Shown here piece by piece: positions 1 to 9,445 of a DNA stretch of 37,206 bases. The notes beneath the pieces were generated by a model. It was not told the origin of the DNA, searched no databases, and worked only from the letters and a program-made list of their open reading frames with translations. Within the stretch, counting starts at the first letter, position 1; each line of letters begins with the position of its first letter. The stretch covers positions 1 to 37,206 of the forward strand of contig JAQTZQ010000018.1 in the NCBI GenBank assembly GCA_028687645.1. Reading direction: 5' to 3'. Made by a program: the position numbers and the translations under genes. The DNA is from Rhodocyclaceae bacterium (GTDB lineage: Bacteria; Pseudomonadota; Gammaproteobacteria; Burkholderiales; Rhodocyclaceae).

Positions 1-30
1 CCGGGCCGTCTGGTCAATATCGTCGTTTAG
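1..30 (+). CDS. leuS: Leucyl-tRNA synthetase, C-terminal end only (partial)
   Basis: The first nine codons read PGRLVNIVV and end in TAG at 28-30. This matches the typical C-terminus of bacterial LeuRS, whose last domain ends in a VPGKLVNIVV-like strand. The order leuS-lptE-holA is conserved in proteobacteria and supports the call. The rest of the gene lies upstream of the window. Only the tail is visible, so the identification rests on the short motif plus context. Confidence 0.75.
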   Translation, partial: PGRLVNIVV

Positions 31-40
31 GCTGTCACCC

Positions 41-565
41 ATGTCCATCTCGCGCCGCCGCCTGCTTGCTACACTTCCTGCGTTAGCCTTGGCCGGCTGC
101 GGCTTCCAGTTGCGCGGCACGAAGAGCGGCACCTTGCCTTACAAAACGCTGTTCATCGCCCTGCCGGAAACCTCCGACGTTCGCATCTGGCTGGAGCGCT
201 ACGTCAACGCTGCCGGCAGCAGCGAAATCATCGACGATGCCAAGCGGGCCGATGCCACTTTCCAGCAGCTCAGCGAGAGTCGCGGCAAAACCATTCTCAG
301 CGTCAATGCGCAAGGCCGGGTGCGTGAATATCGCCTGCAATTGAGCTACACCTTCCGCCTGATCAATGCCAAAGGGCAGGTGCTGGTGCCGCCCAACGAG
401 ATTACGCTGTCGCGCGACATCACTTTCGACGACTCCAACGTGCTGGCCAAAGATCTGGAAGAAAGCCTGCTGTGGCGCGACATGAATAACGATCTGGTCA
501 ATCAGATCATGCGCCGCCTGAGCATCATCAAACCGCGCAACCCCGATCTCGACGAAGACGACTGA
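41..565 (+). CDS. lptE: LPS-assembly lipoprotein LptE
   Basis: This 174-residue lipoprotein has a twin-arginine-like basic start (SRRR), a hydrophobic stretch and a lipobox LAGC ending at Cys20, followed by GFQLRG, the LptE/RlpB signature. LptE plugs the LptD barrel in the outer membrane and helps deliver lipopolysaccharide to the cell surface. The gene starts 10 bases after the leuS stop. Its stop (563-565) overlaps the holA start by one base (TGATG), so the two are probably translationally coupled. Length and neighbours are normal for the family. Confidence 0.93.
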   Translation: MSISRRRLLATLPALALAGCGFQLRGTKSGTLPYKTLFIALPETSDVRIWLERYVNAAGSSEIIDDAKRADATFQQLSESRGKTILSVNAQGRVREYRLQLSYTFRLINAKGQVLVPPNEITLSRDITFDDSNVLAKDLEESLLWRDMNNDLVNQIMRRLSIIKPRNPDLDEDD

Positions 566-1593
566 TGCTGCTCAAGGGCGAGCAACTCGCCGCGCACCTC
601 GAACGCGACCTGCGCCCGCTCTATGTGCTGTATGGCGACGAGCCGCTGCTGGTCCTTGAAGCTGCCGACGCCATCCGCGCCAAAACACGCCAGCAGGGCT
701 ATAGCGAACGCGAAGTATTGACCGTGCTGCCGCATTTTGACTGGGGCCAACTGCTTTCTGCCGGCGGCAATATGTCGCTGTTCGGCGATAAAAAGCTGAT
801 CGATCTGCGCATTCCCACCGGCAAGGTCGGCAAGGAGGGTGGCGCCGCCTTGCAGCAGTGGTGCCAGCAATTATCGATGGATAACCTGCTGCTGATCACC
901 CTCCCGGAACTCGACTGGCGCGAGGAAAAGGCCGTCTGGTTCAGCGCGCTGGTCAATGCCGGCGTTGCGCTCAAGCTTAATGCCCCACCGCTCGCCGAGT
1001 TGCCGGGCTGGCTCGCCACGCGTCTGCGCCGCCAGCAACAAAGTGCCGATCTGGAGAGTCTCAAATTCGTTGCCGAGCGCGTCGAAGGCAATCTGCTCGC
1101 CGCTCATCAGGAAATCCAGAAGCTTGGCCTGCTCTACCCCGCCGGCCAGTTAAGTGCCTCGCAAATTCGTGAAGCGGTGCTTAACGTCGCCCGTTACGAT
1201 ATCGACAGTCTGCGCGAGGCTTTGCTCAGCTGCGATATCGCCCGCCTCGTACGCACGCTGAATGGCTTGATGCACGAAGGCGAAGCACCGCCGCTGATAC
1301 TATGGGCAATGAGCGAGGAAATCCGCGCGCTGACCGTGATACGCAGCGGCCTGGATGCCGGCAAGCCGATGGAGGCGCTGCTCAAGGACGCCAAGGTGTG
1401 GGGCCCGCGTGCGATGCCCATGAAAAAAGCCCTGCAAAGGCTGTCGACCGCAACACTTGAAGCGGCGCTGCAACATGCCGGCAAAATTGATCTGCTGGCC
1501 AAGGGGATTGGCCGGGGCAATGTATGGGAAGAGTTCCTGCGTCTGGGTTTACGCCTTTGCGCGCTAAAAACAGGCAGCGCCACCAAGGTGTAA
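565..1593 (+). CDS. holA: DNA polymerase III delta subunit
   Basis: A 342-residue protein that matches HolA in length and pattern: an N-terminal MLLKGEQLAAHL start, the YVLYGDEPLLVLEAAD segment of the degenerate AAA+ fold, and an all-helical C-terminal collar domain. Delta is the clamp-loader wrench that opens the beta sliding clamp. The start codon overlaps the lptE stop, and the leuS-lptE-holA order is the usual one. The next gene begins 27 bases later with its own strong ribosome binding site, so the operon may end here or run through. Confidence 0.93.
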   Translation: MLLKGEQLAAHLERDLRPLYVLYGDEPLLVLEAADAIRAKTRQQGYSEREVLTVLPHFDWGQLLSAGGNMSLFGDKKLIDLRIPTGKVGKEGGAALQQWCQQLSMDNLLLITLPELDWREEKAVWFSALVNAGVALKLNAPPLAELPGWLATRLRRQQQSADLESLKFVAERVEGNLLAAHQEIQKLGLLYPAGQLSASQIREAVLNVARYDIDSLREALLSCDIARLVRTLNGLMHEGEAPPLILWAMSEEIRALTVIRSGLDAGKPMEALLKDAKVWGPRAMPMKKALQRLSTATLEAALQHAGKIDLLAKGIGRGNVWEEFLRLGLRLCALKTGSATKV

Positions 1594-1620
1594 GCTGTAA
1601 AAAAGCGAGGAGGAGACCTG

Positions 1621-3795
1621 ATGAACCACCATTACTCACGCTGGGTATTTTGCTGGCTGGCTGCAGCCAGCCTGCCAACCGCCCAAGCCAATGACTCACT
1701 GGCACGCCTGCTGCCGCTTTCGCTCGAAGAGCTGATCGCGACGCCGGTGATCACCGCCTCGCGACGAGCCGAAGGGCGCGAGCAAACGCCATCGCACATC
1801 ATGGTCTATACCCGTGAGCAAATCCGTGACCGGCGCTATAAAAACCTGGCTGATCTGCTGGAAGACCTGCCCGGGGTCGATTTCCAGCGCGCCACCCGCT
1901 CCTCGCAATACAACAATTTTGTTTTTCAGGGTCACGTCAGCAACAACAAAATCCTGATTCTGCTCGATGGCGTGCGTATCGATCACCCGGCTGGCGGCAA
2001 AATCCCGGTGGCGGAAAATTTCTCGCTACATTTCGCCAAACAGGTTGAAGTGCTCTACGGCCCTGCTGCGGCGCTCTATGGCGCTGATGCCTTTGCTGGC
2101 GTCATCAACATCATCACCGACAAGCCGGGCGATGATCTGGCTGGCAAAATTTCTGCCGGCGTTGGCAATTTTGGCTCGCTGGAAGGTAACTTCCAGATTG
2201 GCGGCGCCCTCGGCGCCGGCTTTACACTAACGGCCAGCGCGCATTATCAGGAAAGCGACCGTGCCCCGCTCGACAAAACCTACCCGGCGTCTTACCCCAA
2301 GGTCAAAGCCGGTGGCGTTTCTGCTGCCCAGCGCGAAGATTACGTCGGCGACATGAGCAGCCAGAGCCAGTATTTTCGGCTCGACTACAAGGATGACCTG
2401 ACCATCGGCTTCTACCGCAACCGTTTCCGCAGCCTGAGCAGCACCGGCGACAACTCAGCATCAGCTTTTTATCTCTCGGATGTTTTTTGGGATACGACCA
2501 TCGATACCTGGTACGGCAAATACCGTTTCGAGTTGTCGCCATCGATCAAGGCTGAATTGGTGGTCGATTATTCGACCTACGAAGTGGACCCGCAATCGCG
2601 CTACATCAACAAGATCACCAATTTTCAGGATCATGGCTACGACTACGCCTACGCCCGTCGGCGCGGTATCGAGCAGAATCTGAGCTGGCAGGTCAATGCG
2701 CAGCACGCCCTCCTCGCCGGTATCGGTTTCAAGGATTACGCCGCGATTGAAACGCCAGACCTGCCCCAAGCCTACAACACCAGTCAGGGGCCGGACACCC
2801 AGGGCATGACTTACTCGAACACCACCATCCCGCTGCAAATATTCGATGCCAACTACCATAGCTGGTCGGGCTATTTGCAATGGCAAGCGCAATGGACCCC
2901 CAGCCTGTCGACCATGATCGGCGCGCGCGACGACTGGTACTCCACCTACGGCAACAGCCTTAACCCGCGCCTGGGCGTGACCTGGAAAGCGGCAGAAGGC
3001 AATTACCTGAAGCTGCTTTACGGCGAAGCCTTCCGCGCCCCGTCGCCAGAAGAAAGCTACAGCGCCTTCGGTAGCTTCGACGCAAAAGGCAAACCCAGCG
3101 GCCTGTTCCGCGCCCCCAATGAATCCCTGGAGCCAGAAAAATCCAGGACCCTCTCACTGACCTGGGACTGGCGCCCGTTGCGCCAGTTCAACCTGATCAC
3201 CAACGCCTACCAAACGCGGGTTGAGGGCGTCATCACCACCCGCGCCGATGCCACGCCAATTCAGTACATTCCCGGCGCCACGCTGACGCAGACCGAATCC
3301 AAGCAAAACAGCGGACAGGATGAGTACTACGGCATTGACCTGATTCCGCAATGGCAAACCCACCTCGGTGGCCCGTGGAATGCTGATTTGTGGGGTAGCT
3401 ACAGCTACGTCAATGGCCATTTCCGGGAAACGCTCAACGGCCCAAAGCTGGAGCTGATCAACATCGCCTCCAACAAGGTCAAACTCGGCGTTACCCTGCG
3501 CTACAAGGACTGGCTGACCATCACCCCGCGCCTGCAATGGATAGACGAGACCAGTACCGGCGCGGTAAACCGTGTGCAAAACGACCGCATCAAAAAGACA
3601 GACAGCTACACCACCGCCAGCCTGCACGTTGGCGTGCACAAGTTGGCCGGCGAGCATTTGTCGCTCTATCTGGATATATACAACCTCTTCGACGAGCGCT
3701 ACTACGCCGCCCATACCTCGTCGTCCAGTTTGGTCTTGCAGGCCGTACCGCAGCAGCCCCGAACTTTCATGGGCACCCTCGAATACCGCTTCTGA
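1621..3795 (+). CDS. TonB-dependent outer membrane receptor
   Basis: A 724-residue receptor preceded by a strong Shine-Dalgarno (GGAGGAG, about 6 bases before ATG). A signal peptide covers roughly residues 1-23 (cleavage near AQA-ND). The mature start LSLEELIATPVITASRR contains a TonB-box-like stretch. The plug domain follows (about 50-170; LPGVDFQ, LILLDGVRID, EVLYGPAAALYGADAFAGVINI). The C-terminal beta barrel ends in the expected aromatic residue (LEYRF). The substrate cannot be read from sequence. Receptors starting with LSLEEL-type motifs often sit beside YfiR-family and signalling genes, as here, so a role in sensing rather than bulk uptake is possible. The yfiR-like gene follows after 5 bases. 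Confidence 0.9.
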   Translation: MNHHYSRWVFCWLAAASLPTAQANDSLARLLPLSLEELIATPVITASRRAEGREQTPSHIMVYTREQIRDRRYKNLADLLEDLPGVDFQRATRSSQYNNFVFQGHVSNNKILILLDGVRIDHPAGGKIPVAENFSLHFAKQVEVLYGPAAALYGADAFAGVINIITDKPGDDLAGKISAGVGNFGSLEGNFQIGGALGAGFTLTASAHYQESDRAPLDKTYPASYPKVKAGGVSAAQREDYVGDMSSQSQYFRLDYKDDLTIGFYRNRFRSLSSTGDNSASAFYLSDVFWDTTIDTWYGKYRFELSPSIKAELVVDYSTYEVDPQSRYINKITNFQDHGYDYAYARRRGIEQNLSWQVNAQHALLAGIGFKDYAAIETPDLPQAYNTSQGPDTQGMTYSNTTIPLQIFDANYHSWSGYLQWQAQWTPSLSTMIGARDDWYSTYGNSLNPRLGVTWKAAEGNYLKLLYGEAFRAPSPEESYSAFGSFDAKGKPSGLFRAPNESLEPEKSRTLSLTWDWRPLRQFNLITNAYQTRVEGVITTRADATPIQYIPGATLTQTESKQNSGQDEYYGIDLIPQWQTHLGGPWNADLWGSYSYVNGHFRETLNGPKLELINIASNKVKLGVTLRYKDWLTITPRLQWIDETSTGAVNRVQNDRIKKTDSYTTASLHVGVHKLAGEHLSLYLDIYNLFDERYYAAHTSSSSLVLQAVPQQPRTFMGTLEYRF

Positions 3796-3800
3796 ACGGC

Positions 3801-4331
3801 ATGCAGCACTGGCGACACTCCCGCCGAACATGGGCACTCAGCGCCGCGCTCTGGCTGGCGCTCGCCTTGCCAGGCTGGAGCACGGCACAAGATCTGACCG
3901 AATACAGCGTCAAGGCGGTGCTTTATTATCGGCTGGCACAATTTGTCTATTGGCCGGAAAACAAGCCGCCACCGACGCCAATGCAGTTGTGTGTCGTCGG
4001 CACAAACCCGTTTGGCAACGCCCTGGCGCAAGTTGATCAAAGTAGCGGTAGCGCCCGGTTTGTGCTCGCCCCTGGTGAGATCAGCAGCTGTCAGATGATT
4101 TTCATCCCGCGCAGTGAATCTGAGCACCTCAAATTCTGGCTGGAGCGTGCCAGCAGCCAGCAACTGGTTACCGTTTCCGACATTCCCGGCTTTGCCCGGG
4201 CCGGCGGCATGATTGAATTGCCGCTGGAAGGCGAGCGGGTCAATATTGTCATCAACCGCCGCAGCGCAAAAAAAATGGGCTTTGGATTCAACGCCCAACT
4301 GCTCCGCCTGGCCCGGGTGATCGAACCATGA
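3801..4331 (+). CDS. YfiR-family (DUF4154) periplasmic protein
   Basis: A 176-residue exported protein. I chose ATG 3801 because it lies 5 bases after the receptor stop and opens a clear signal peptide (basic HWRHSRR, then [20 protein letters not shown]). The reading frame stays open upstream to 3537, but that part overlaps the receptor. The mature part has the YfiR pattern: [48 protein letters not shown] and a C-terminal [17 protein letters not shown]. In Pseudomonas, YfiR is a periplasmic repressor of the diguanylate cyclase YfiN. Two cysteines are visible (in QLCVV and SSCQM), which could form a redox-sensitive bond. It overlaps the following kinase gene (ATGA), so the kinase is the likely partner. 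Confidence 0.87.
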   Translation: MQHWRHSRRTWALSAALWLALALPGWSTAQDLTEYSVKAVLYYRLAQFVYWPENKPPPTPMQLCVVGTNPFGNALAQVDQSSGSARFVLAPGEISSCQMIFIPRSESEHLKFWLERASSQQLVTVSDIPGFARAGGMIELPLEGERVNIVINRRSAKKMGFGFNAQLLRLARVIEP

Positions 4332-6934
4332 GCGCCGCCAAGCTGAGCAACCGTCTCCAGCCCAAGAGCATTCGTACCAAGCTCACGGCACTAACCCTGT
4401 CCTTTTTGCTGATCACCGTCGGGCTGGTCTTGCTGCTGGTTTATGTCCAGCAAAAATCCCTGCTGCAAACCCAGTGGGCGGCGTCGATTCGCGCCCAGGC
4501 ACGCTTGCTGGCCAATAACTCCGAAGCGGCACTGGCCTTTCTCGACCAGCGCGAAGAAACACGTCTGTTAGCCTCTTTGGCGACCAATCCGGCGATCGTC
4601 TCCGGGCGGATTTTGCTCCCCGATGGCAAAACCTTCGCCCGCTACCAACGCGATCCTGCAATACCGTTTGCCCTGCCCGTCAAGGAGACTCCTGACGGTT
4701 TCCATGCCGATCACCTGCTGATCCGCGAACCAATCCACCTCCCCGGACAAAACCAGCCGCTGGGTCAAGTGGAATTACTTGCCTCACTTGAGCAGTATCA
4801 CCAAACCATGCGCAGCACCCTGACTGAAACCAGTTTGCTGCTACTGCTGGCCCTGGTCGGCGCCATGCTGGTCACGCGCTATGTCGTCCGCAGCATCACC
4901 AAACCGATTGAACAACTTGATGCGCTGGCGCAAAAAGTCTCCCGTGAGGGATCGGTCGATGATCGCGTCGACATTGACAGCCATGACGAGCTGGGCAATC
5001 TTGGCCGGGGTTTTAACCGGATGCTGGATAGTCTCAAAGCCCGAGATGCCGAACTGGCGGGTTATCACGAGTCGCTTGAAAGCATGGTCACTGAGCGCAC
5101 CCGTGAATTGCAGGCAGCCATTGCCGAAGCCCGCACGGCCAATCAGGCCAAATCGGATTTTCTCGCCCGCATGAGTCACGAAATCCGCACCCCGCTGAAC
5201 GCTGTTACCGGCCTCAGCCGTCTGGTGCTCGACACAACATTGACAGCGCAGCAACGGGAATATCTGGAGCAGGTGCTGCAGTCCTCGAACGCCTTGCTCG
5301 AAATCATCAATAACATCCTGGATTACTCAAAAACCGAGGCCGGTCATCTGGCGCTGGAGACAAAAGCTTTTCCGCTTGCCGATGTTTTTCTTTCACTCGA
5401 AGCCCTCTTTGCCGCCAAGGCCCGCGCCCTGGGCATTACGCTCAGCATGCAGGCCGACGCCAGGCTCCCGCCCCAACTGGAAGGCGACGCCCTGCGTCTT
5501 GGTCAGGTACTGATCAACCTGGTTGGCAATGCGCTCAAATTCACCAGCGCCGGCGAAGTTACCGTTCATGCACGACAAATCGGCACCTTGCCGAATGGCC
5601 GAATCAATGTTGAATTTACCGTCCGCGATACCGGCATGGGCATCCCGGCAGATCAGCAAGATGGTCTTTTCGCGCCGTTTGCCCAAGCCGACAGCAGCAT
5701 CACCCGGCGTTTCGGCGGCACCGGTCTGGGGCTGGCGATTTGTCGCCAACTGGTTCACTTGATGGGCGGGCAGATCAAAGTCAGCAGCGCACCGGGTGCC
5801 GGCAGCACCTTTACCTTCAACAGTCTTTTTGCTGTCGCCGCAGACACCCCGGCGCAGCCAAAGCTGACGGTCAACGCCAAAAATGGCACGAATTTTCCGC
5901 GCTGGGCCGGCGAGCGCATTCTGGTGGTTGAAGACATTGCCATCAACCGAACCATCGCAGTCGCCCTGCTGCAAAAAGTGGGCTTCAGCGTCGCCGTCGC
6001 CATTCATGGGCAAGAAGCCCTGGACAAACTTGAGCAGGAAAATTTTGCCCTGGTTCTGATGGACATCCAGATGCCGGTCATGGATGGTCTCGCCGCCACC
6101 CGAGCCATCCGCCAGATTCCGCACCTGCGCGAGTTGCCGATTATCGCCATGACCGCCCACGTCACGGCGGAGGATCAGCGACAAAGCAGCGCAGCCGGGA
6201 TGAACGCGCACCTGACCAAGCCCATCGTCCCAAAAATACTTTACGACACCCTGGCGCTCTGGCTCCCACCGATGGCCGCAGCCCCAGTCGAACCCAACAA
6301 CCATCCCGCGACACCGGATCAGCCGCTGCCCGAGCTACCTGGCATTGATGCCGCCGCCGGCCTGGTTTTACACATGAACCGTCAGGATTTTTACCTCAAG
6401 TCACTGCACGCCTTCCGCCAGGACTTTGCCCAAACCACGCAGCTCATACGCGAGGCACTGGCCGCGAGCCAGCCACAAGAAGCACGCCGTCTGGCGCACT
6501 CCCTCAAATCCGTCGCCGGCTCACTCGGTGCCACCGCGCTGGCAGAACAGGCCCGCCGCCTTGAACATGCGCTGGCCAGCAACAGCACCAATAGCGGGTT
6601 GCTTGACGAGATAGACAAGACACTCAGTGAACTAATTGCGGGCTTGCGCCAGATTCCCCAGCCAGCGGTCGCCGAAATCAGCGTGAAGACCGCCAATCTT
6701 GATGACCTCAAGACGCTTATGGCGACGCTTGAAGACCTGCTGCGCCAGGCCGATGCGCGCGCCGACAGCACCTTTATGCAACTGCATCAGGCGATCAGCG
6801 CCGACCCGGCCTTGAAAGAGCGTTGTGCCGCGCCGCTTGGCAAAATCTGCCGTCTGATTGAAGATGTCGAATATGCTGAGGCATTGATCGTACTCGGCGC
6901 ATTGCGCGAGTGTCTCAAGGAACCCAATTCATGA
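4328..6934 (+). CDS. Hybrid histidine kinase: YfiN-like sensor, HAMP, HisKA, HATPase, REC, Hpt
   Basis: An 868-residue membrane hybrid kinase. TM1 is about 19-41 and TM2 about 169-187, bracketing a periplasmic domain of about 125 residues. This resembles the CHASE8-type input of YfiN ([21 protein letters not shown], then [14 protein letters not shown]). A HAMP domain (about 186-240) and coiled coil follow. HisKA has the phospho-accepting His284 in [10 protein letters not shown]. The ATPase domain has N-box [11 protein letters not shown] and G boxes DTGMGIP and [10 protein letters not shown] receiver domain has Asp579 ([11 protein letters not shown]). A C-terminal Hpt domain has His724 ([10 protein letters not shown]). 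This is a complete internal phosphorelay ending in Hpt, ready to pass phosphate to a separate receiver. It overlaps both neighbours by ATGA, and the next gene encodes such a receiver. Confidence 0.92.
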   Translation: MSAAKLSNRLQPKSIRTKLTALTLSFLLITVGLVLLLVYVQQKSLLQTQWAASIRAQARLLANNSEAALAFLDQREETRLLASLATNPAIVSGRILLPDGKTFARYQRDPAIPFALPVKETPDGFHADHLLIREPIHLPGQNQPLGQVELLASLEQYHQTMRSTLTETSLLLLLALVGAMLVTRYVVRSITKPIEQLDALAQKVSREGSVDDRVDIDSHDELGNLGRGFNRMLDSLKARDAELAGYHESLESMVTERTRELQAAIAEARTANQAKSDFLARMSHEIRTPLNAVTGLSRLVLDTTLTAQQREYLEQVLQSSNALLEIINNILDYSKTEAGHLALETKAFPLADVFLSLEALFAAKARALGITLSMQADARLPPQLEGDALRLGQVLINLVGNALKFTSAGEVTVHARQIGTLPNGRINVEFTVRDTGMGIPADQQDGLFAPFAQADSSITRRFGGTGLGLAICRQLVHLMGGQIKVSSAPGAGSTFTFNSLFAVAADTPAQPKLTVNAKNGTNFPRWAGERILVVEDIAINRTIAVALLQKVGFSVAVAIHGQEALDKLEQENFALVLMDIQMPVMDGLAATRAIRQIPHLRELPIIAMTAHVTAEDQRQSSAAGMNAHLTKPIVPKILYDTLALWLPPMAAAPVEPNNHPATPDQPLPELPGIDAAAGLVLHMNRQDFYLKSLHAFRQDFAQTTQLIREALAASQPQEARRLAHSLKSVAGSLGATALAEQARRLEHALASNSTNSGLLDEIDKTLSELIAGLRQIPQPAVAEISVKTANLDDLKTLMATLEDLLRQADARADSTFMQLHQAISADPALKERCAAPLGKICRLIEDVEYAEALIVLGALRECLKEPNS

Positions 6935-7830
6935 ACCAGAAACAAACCGTCCTGGTCGTTGATGACGAAAAGCAGAATCGTGACCGACTGACAGAATTGC
7001 TACAGCCGGAAAACCGCGTCGTACTCGCCAAAAACGGCCAGCAGGCGCTTGACCGGGTGGCCGATCAACATCCCGACCTGATCCTGCTTGACATCATGAT
7101 GCCGGATATCGACGGCCATCAAGTCATTCAGATTCTCAAGCACGACGATGCCACGCGGCAGATTCCGGTAATCTTCATTTCAGCCCTCGACTCCCCCGCC
7201 GACGAAGAACGCGGCCTTGATCTCGGTGCGGTCGATTACATTACCAAACCTTTTCACCCCTCCATCGTGCGCAAGCGGGTGCGCAACCATCTGCTGTCGG
7301 TGCACCACCGCAACTTGCTGGAAGAACTGGCGCTGATCGACAGCCTGACCGAAATTGCCAACCGGCGGCGCTACAACGAAAAGCTGGAAAACGAGTGGCG
7401 CCGTGCCGCTCGCGCCAATCAAGCACTTTCACTGGCGATCATAGACGTGGATTATTTCAAGGCATACAACGATCACCGAGGCCACGCAGATGGGGATGTC
7501 GTGCTGCGCCAGATCGCTCAAACCATTAGTCGCCTGGCACGCCGACCCGGCGACCTTGCGGCGCGTTATGGCGGCGAGGAATTTGTCTTGCTGCTGCCCG
7601 GCACCGATGCGCCCGCGGCTAATCGAATAGCTCAGGAAATCCTGGATGCCGTTATTGCGTTACAAATACCGCACCCCGCTTCGCCGGTTTCAAATTGGGT
7701 GACTGTCAGCGTTGGTGGGCGCACCGTCTTTCCGAATGGCGCCGATATTGATCCGGAATTTTTCAAATCAACTGACTCAGCGCTATATCTGGCCAAAGCC
7801 AGTGGCCGCAACCGTGTTGTTTGGCGTTAG
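6931..7830 (+). CDS. Response regulator with diguanylate cyclase (REC-GGDEF)
   Basis: A 299-residue protein starting at ATG 6931, which overlaps the kinase stop (ATGA). The REC domain (about 5-120) has acidic pair DDE near residues 11-13, phospho-acceptor Asp54 ([11 protein letters not shown]) and the conserved Lys in YITKPF. The GGDEF domain has the active-site motif GGEEF at 214-218 and a likely product-inhibition site RPGD placed five residues upstream. It should therefore make c-di-GMP and be feedback-controlled. The layout is PleD/WspR-like with one receiver. Position and overlap make it the likely acceptor of phosphate from the kinase Hpt domain. Its stop overlaps by 4 bases the convergent small gene at 7827. 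Confidence 0.92.
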   Translation: MNQKQTVLVVDDEKQNRDRLTELLQPENRVVLAKNGQQALDRVADQHPDLILLDIMMPDIDGHQVIQILKHDDATRQIPVIFISALDSPADEERGLDLGAVDYITKPFHPSIVRKRVRNHLLSVHHRNLLEELALIDSLTEIANRRRYNEKLENEWRRAARANQALSLAIIDVDYFKAYNDHRGHADGDVVLRQIAQTISRLARRPGDLAARYGGEEFVLLLPGTDAPAANRIAQEILDAVIALQIPHPASPVSNWVTVSVGGRTVFPNGADIDPEFFKSTDSALYLAKASGRNRVVWR

Positions 7831-8075
7831 CCAGGGGTTCCGCTCGCTTTATCAAGCGCAGCAGGATCCGGCGACAAATCTTCCCACAAACACACCGGCT
7901 GACTACTCATGTGATTGAGGCAGGTTTTGCTGGTTTCACTCACCAGGCATTCGCCTTCGCAATCCTGAGCTACCACCACCACTTTCAATTCATCATCCAC
8001 TATCCGTTCGCCATCCCAAAAACTGCAAGTCGCACAGACCTGCACTTCTGTCGGCAAAATCATCTTTTCAGCCAT
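7827..8075 (-). CDS. Small cysteine-rich protein of unknown function
   Basis: An 82-residue protein read on the minus strand from ATG at 8075, where a G-rich Shine-Dalgarno-like stretch (TTGGGGAC) lies a few bases upstream. An in-frame extension to 8180 would run into the proA promoter region and looks unlikely. Six cysteines occur in spaced sets: VCATC, DCEGEC, TCLNH and VCLW, with one His. The pattern suggests a small metal-binding (zinc-ribbon or iron-sulfur-like) or disulfide fold, but no named family is recognised. There is no signal peptide. It is convergent with the response regulator and divergent from proA. Alternating polar/hydrophobic strands ([14 protein letters not shown]) look like real protein rather than a shadow ORF. 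Confidence 0.7.
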   Translation of the reverse strand: MAEKMILPTEVQVCATCSFWDGERIVDDELKVVVVAQDCEGECLVSETSKTCLNHMSSQPVCLWEDLSPDPAALDKASGTPG

Positions 8076-8155
8076 ATTCGTCCCCAAGTCATTCCCCTGT
8101 TGCCAGTGTAGATAAGAGTTTAGCCGCTTCGAGAAGTTCCGGGTATTTCGCTGGC

Positions 8156-8161
8156 TATAAT
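8156..8161 (+). promoter_or_regulatory. Probable -10 element for proA
   Basis: A perfect TATAAT lies 28 bases before the proA ATG at 8189. No good -35 hexamer stands 16-18 bases upstream; a TG two bases short of the extended -10 position may compensate. This is a sequence match only. Confidence 0.5.
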
Positions 8162-8188
8162 GTATTTTTGCCCAGCTCAAGAAAAATC

Positions 8189-9445
8189 ATGGATATCAAG
8201 AATTACATGCAGACCATAGGCCGTCAGGCGCGCATTGCTTCACGGCGCACGGCGATGGCAAGCACTGCCGAAAAGAACACCGCCCTGCTCGCCATCGCCG
8301 CCGCCATCCGCCGCGAAAGCGCCGCGCTGGTTGCCGCCAACCAGGAAGACCTCGCCGCTGCGCGTGCTGCCGGCCTTGAAACCGCCATGCTCGACCGCCT
8401 GACACTTTCCGCCAAAGGCGTCGAAAGCATGGCCGAGGGCGTCGAGCAAGTCGCCAAACTGCCGGATCCAATTGGCGAAATGGGTGAGTTCAAATTTCGC
8501 CCGTCCGGCATTCAGGTCGGCAAAATGCGCGTGCCACTCGGCGTCATCGGCATCATTTACGAAGCGCGGCCCAACGTTACCGCTGACGCCGCTGCGTTGT
8601 GCCTGAAATCCGGCAACGCCGCCATCCTGCGCGGCGGCTCCGAAGCGATCCGCTCCAACCGCGCGATTGCGGCGCTGATTCAGGAAGGCTTGCAAGCCGC
8701 CGGGTTGCCCGCCGAATGTGTGCAGGTCATCGACACCACCGACCGCGCTGCGGTGGGCGAGTTGATCACCATGCGTGAATTTGTTGACGTCATCGTGCCG
8801 CGTGGCGGCAAGGGCCTGATCGCCCGCCTGCTGGCCGAATCCCGCGTGCCTATGATCCAGCATCTCGATGGCAACTGCCACGTTTACATTGACGACGAAG
8901 CCGATGCCGCCAAGGCGTTGAAGATTGTCGAAAACGCCAAAACCCAGCGCTACGGCACCTGCAACACCGCTGAATCCTTGCTCATCGCCCGCTCGGTCGC
9001 CGCCGCCCAGTTGCCGGACATCACCGCCATGCTCACCAGCAAGGGCGTCGAAATCCGTGGCTGCGCCGAAACCCAGGCGCTGGTGCCGAACGCCGTCGCC
9101 GCAACAGAAGAGGACTACTACACCGAATTTCTGGCGCCGATTATTTCAGTCAAAGTGGTTGCCGGTATCGACGAAGCCATCGAGCACATCAACCAATATT
9201 CATCGCACCACACCGAAGCCATCGTCACCGACAATCACCCAAAGGCCATGCGCTTCCTGCGCGAAGTGGATTCAGCCTCGGTCATGATCAATGCTTCGAC
9301 ACGCTTTGCCGATGGATTTGAATACGGCCTGGGCGCTGAAATCGGCATCTCGACCGACAAAATTCACGCCCGTGGCCCAGTGGGACTGGAAGGCCTGACC
9401 AGCCAGAAGTGGATCGTTCTTGGGGATGGGCATGTCCGTGGCTAA
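8189..9445 (+). CDS. proA: Gamma-glutamyl phosphate reductase
   Basis: A 418-residue member of the aldehyde dehydrogenase superfamily. It reduces gamma-glutamyl phosphate to glutamate semialdehyde with NADPH in proline biosynthesis. Family motifs are clear: [14 protein letters not shown] near residue 120, [15 protein letters not shown], the catalytic Cys258 in [13 protein letters not shown], and the C-terminal [32 protein letters not shown] block (read in parts). The ATG at 8189 gives the standard N-terminus ([15 protein letters not shown]); a TTG 21 bases upstream is less likely. The Shine-Dalgarno is weak. No proB is adjacent. The 3' end overlaps gcdH by 14 bases. Confidence 0.96.
   Translation: MDIKNYMQTIGRQARIASRRTAMASTAEKNTALLAIAAAIRRESAALVAANQEDLAAARAAGLETAMLDRLTLSAKGVESMAEGVEQVAKLPDPIGEMGEFKFRPSGIQVGKMRVPLGVIGIIYEARPNVTADAAALCLKSGNAAILRGGSEAIRSNRAIAALIQEGLQAAGLPAECVQVIDTTDRAAVGELITMREFVDVIVPRGGKGLIARLLAESRVPMIQHLDGNCHVYIDDEADAAKALKIVENAKTQRYGTCNTAESLLIARSVAAAQLPDITAMLTSKGVEIRGCAETQALVPNAVAATEEDYYTEFLAPIISVKVVAGIDEAIEHINQYSSHHTEAIVTDNHPKAMRFLREVDSASVMINASTRFADGFEYGLGAEIGISTDKIHARGPVGLEGLTSQKWIVLGDGHVRG

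Noticed and set aside
3537-3800. Upstream extension of the YfiR-like gene
   Set aside because: It overlaps the receptor gene in another frame. The signal peptide begins at 3801.
5393-6304. A 303-codon open frame antisense to the hybrid kinase
   Set aside because: It overlaps the ATPase and receiver domains of a clear kinase and shows no domain or start signal.
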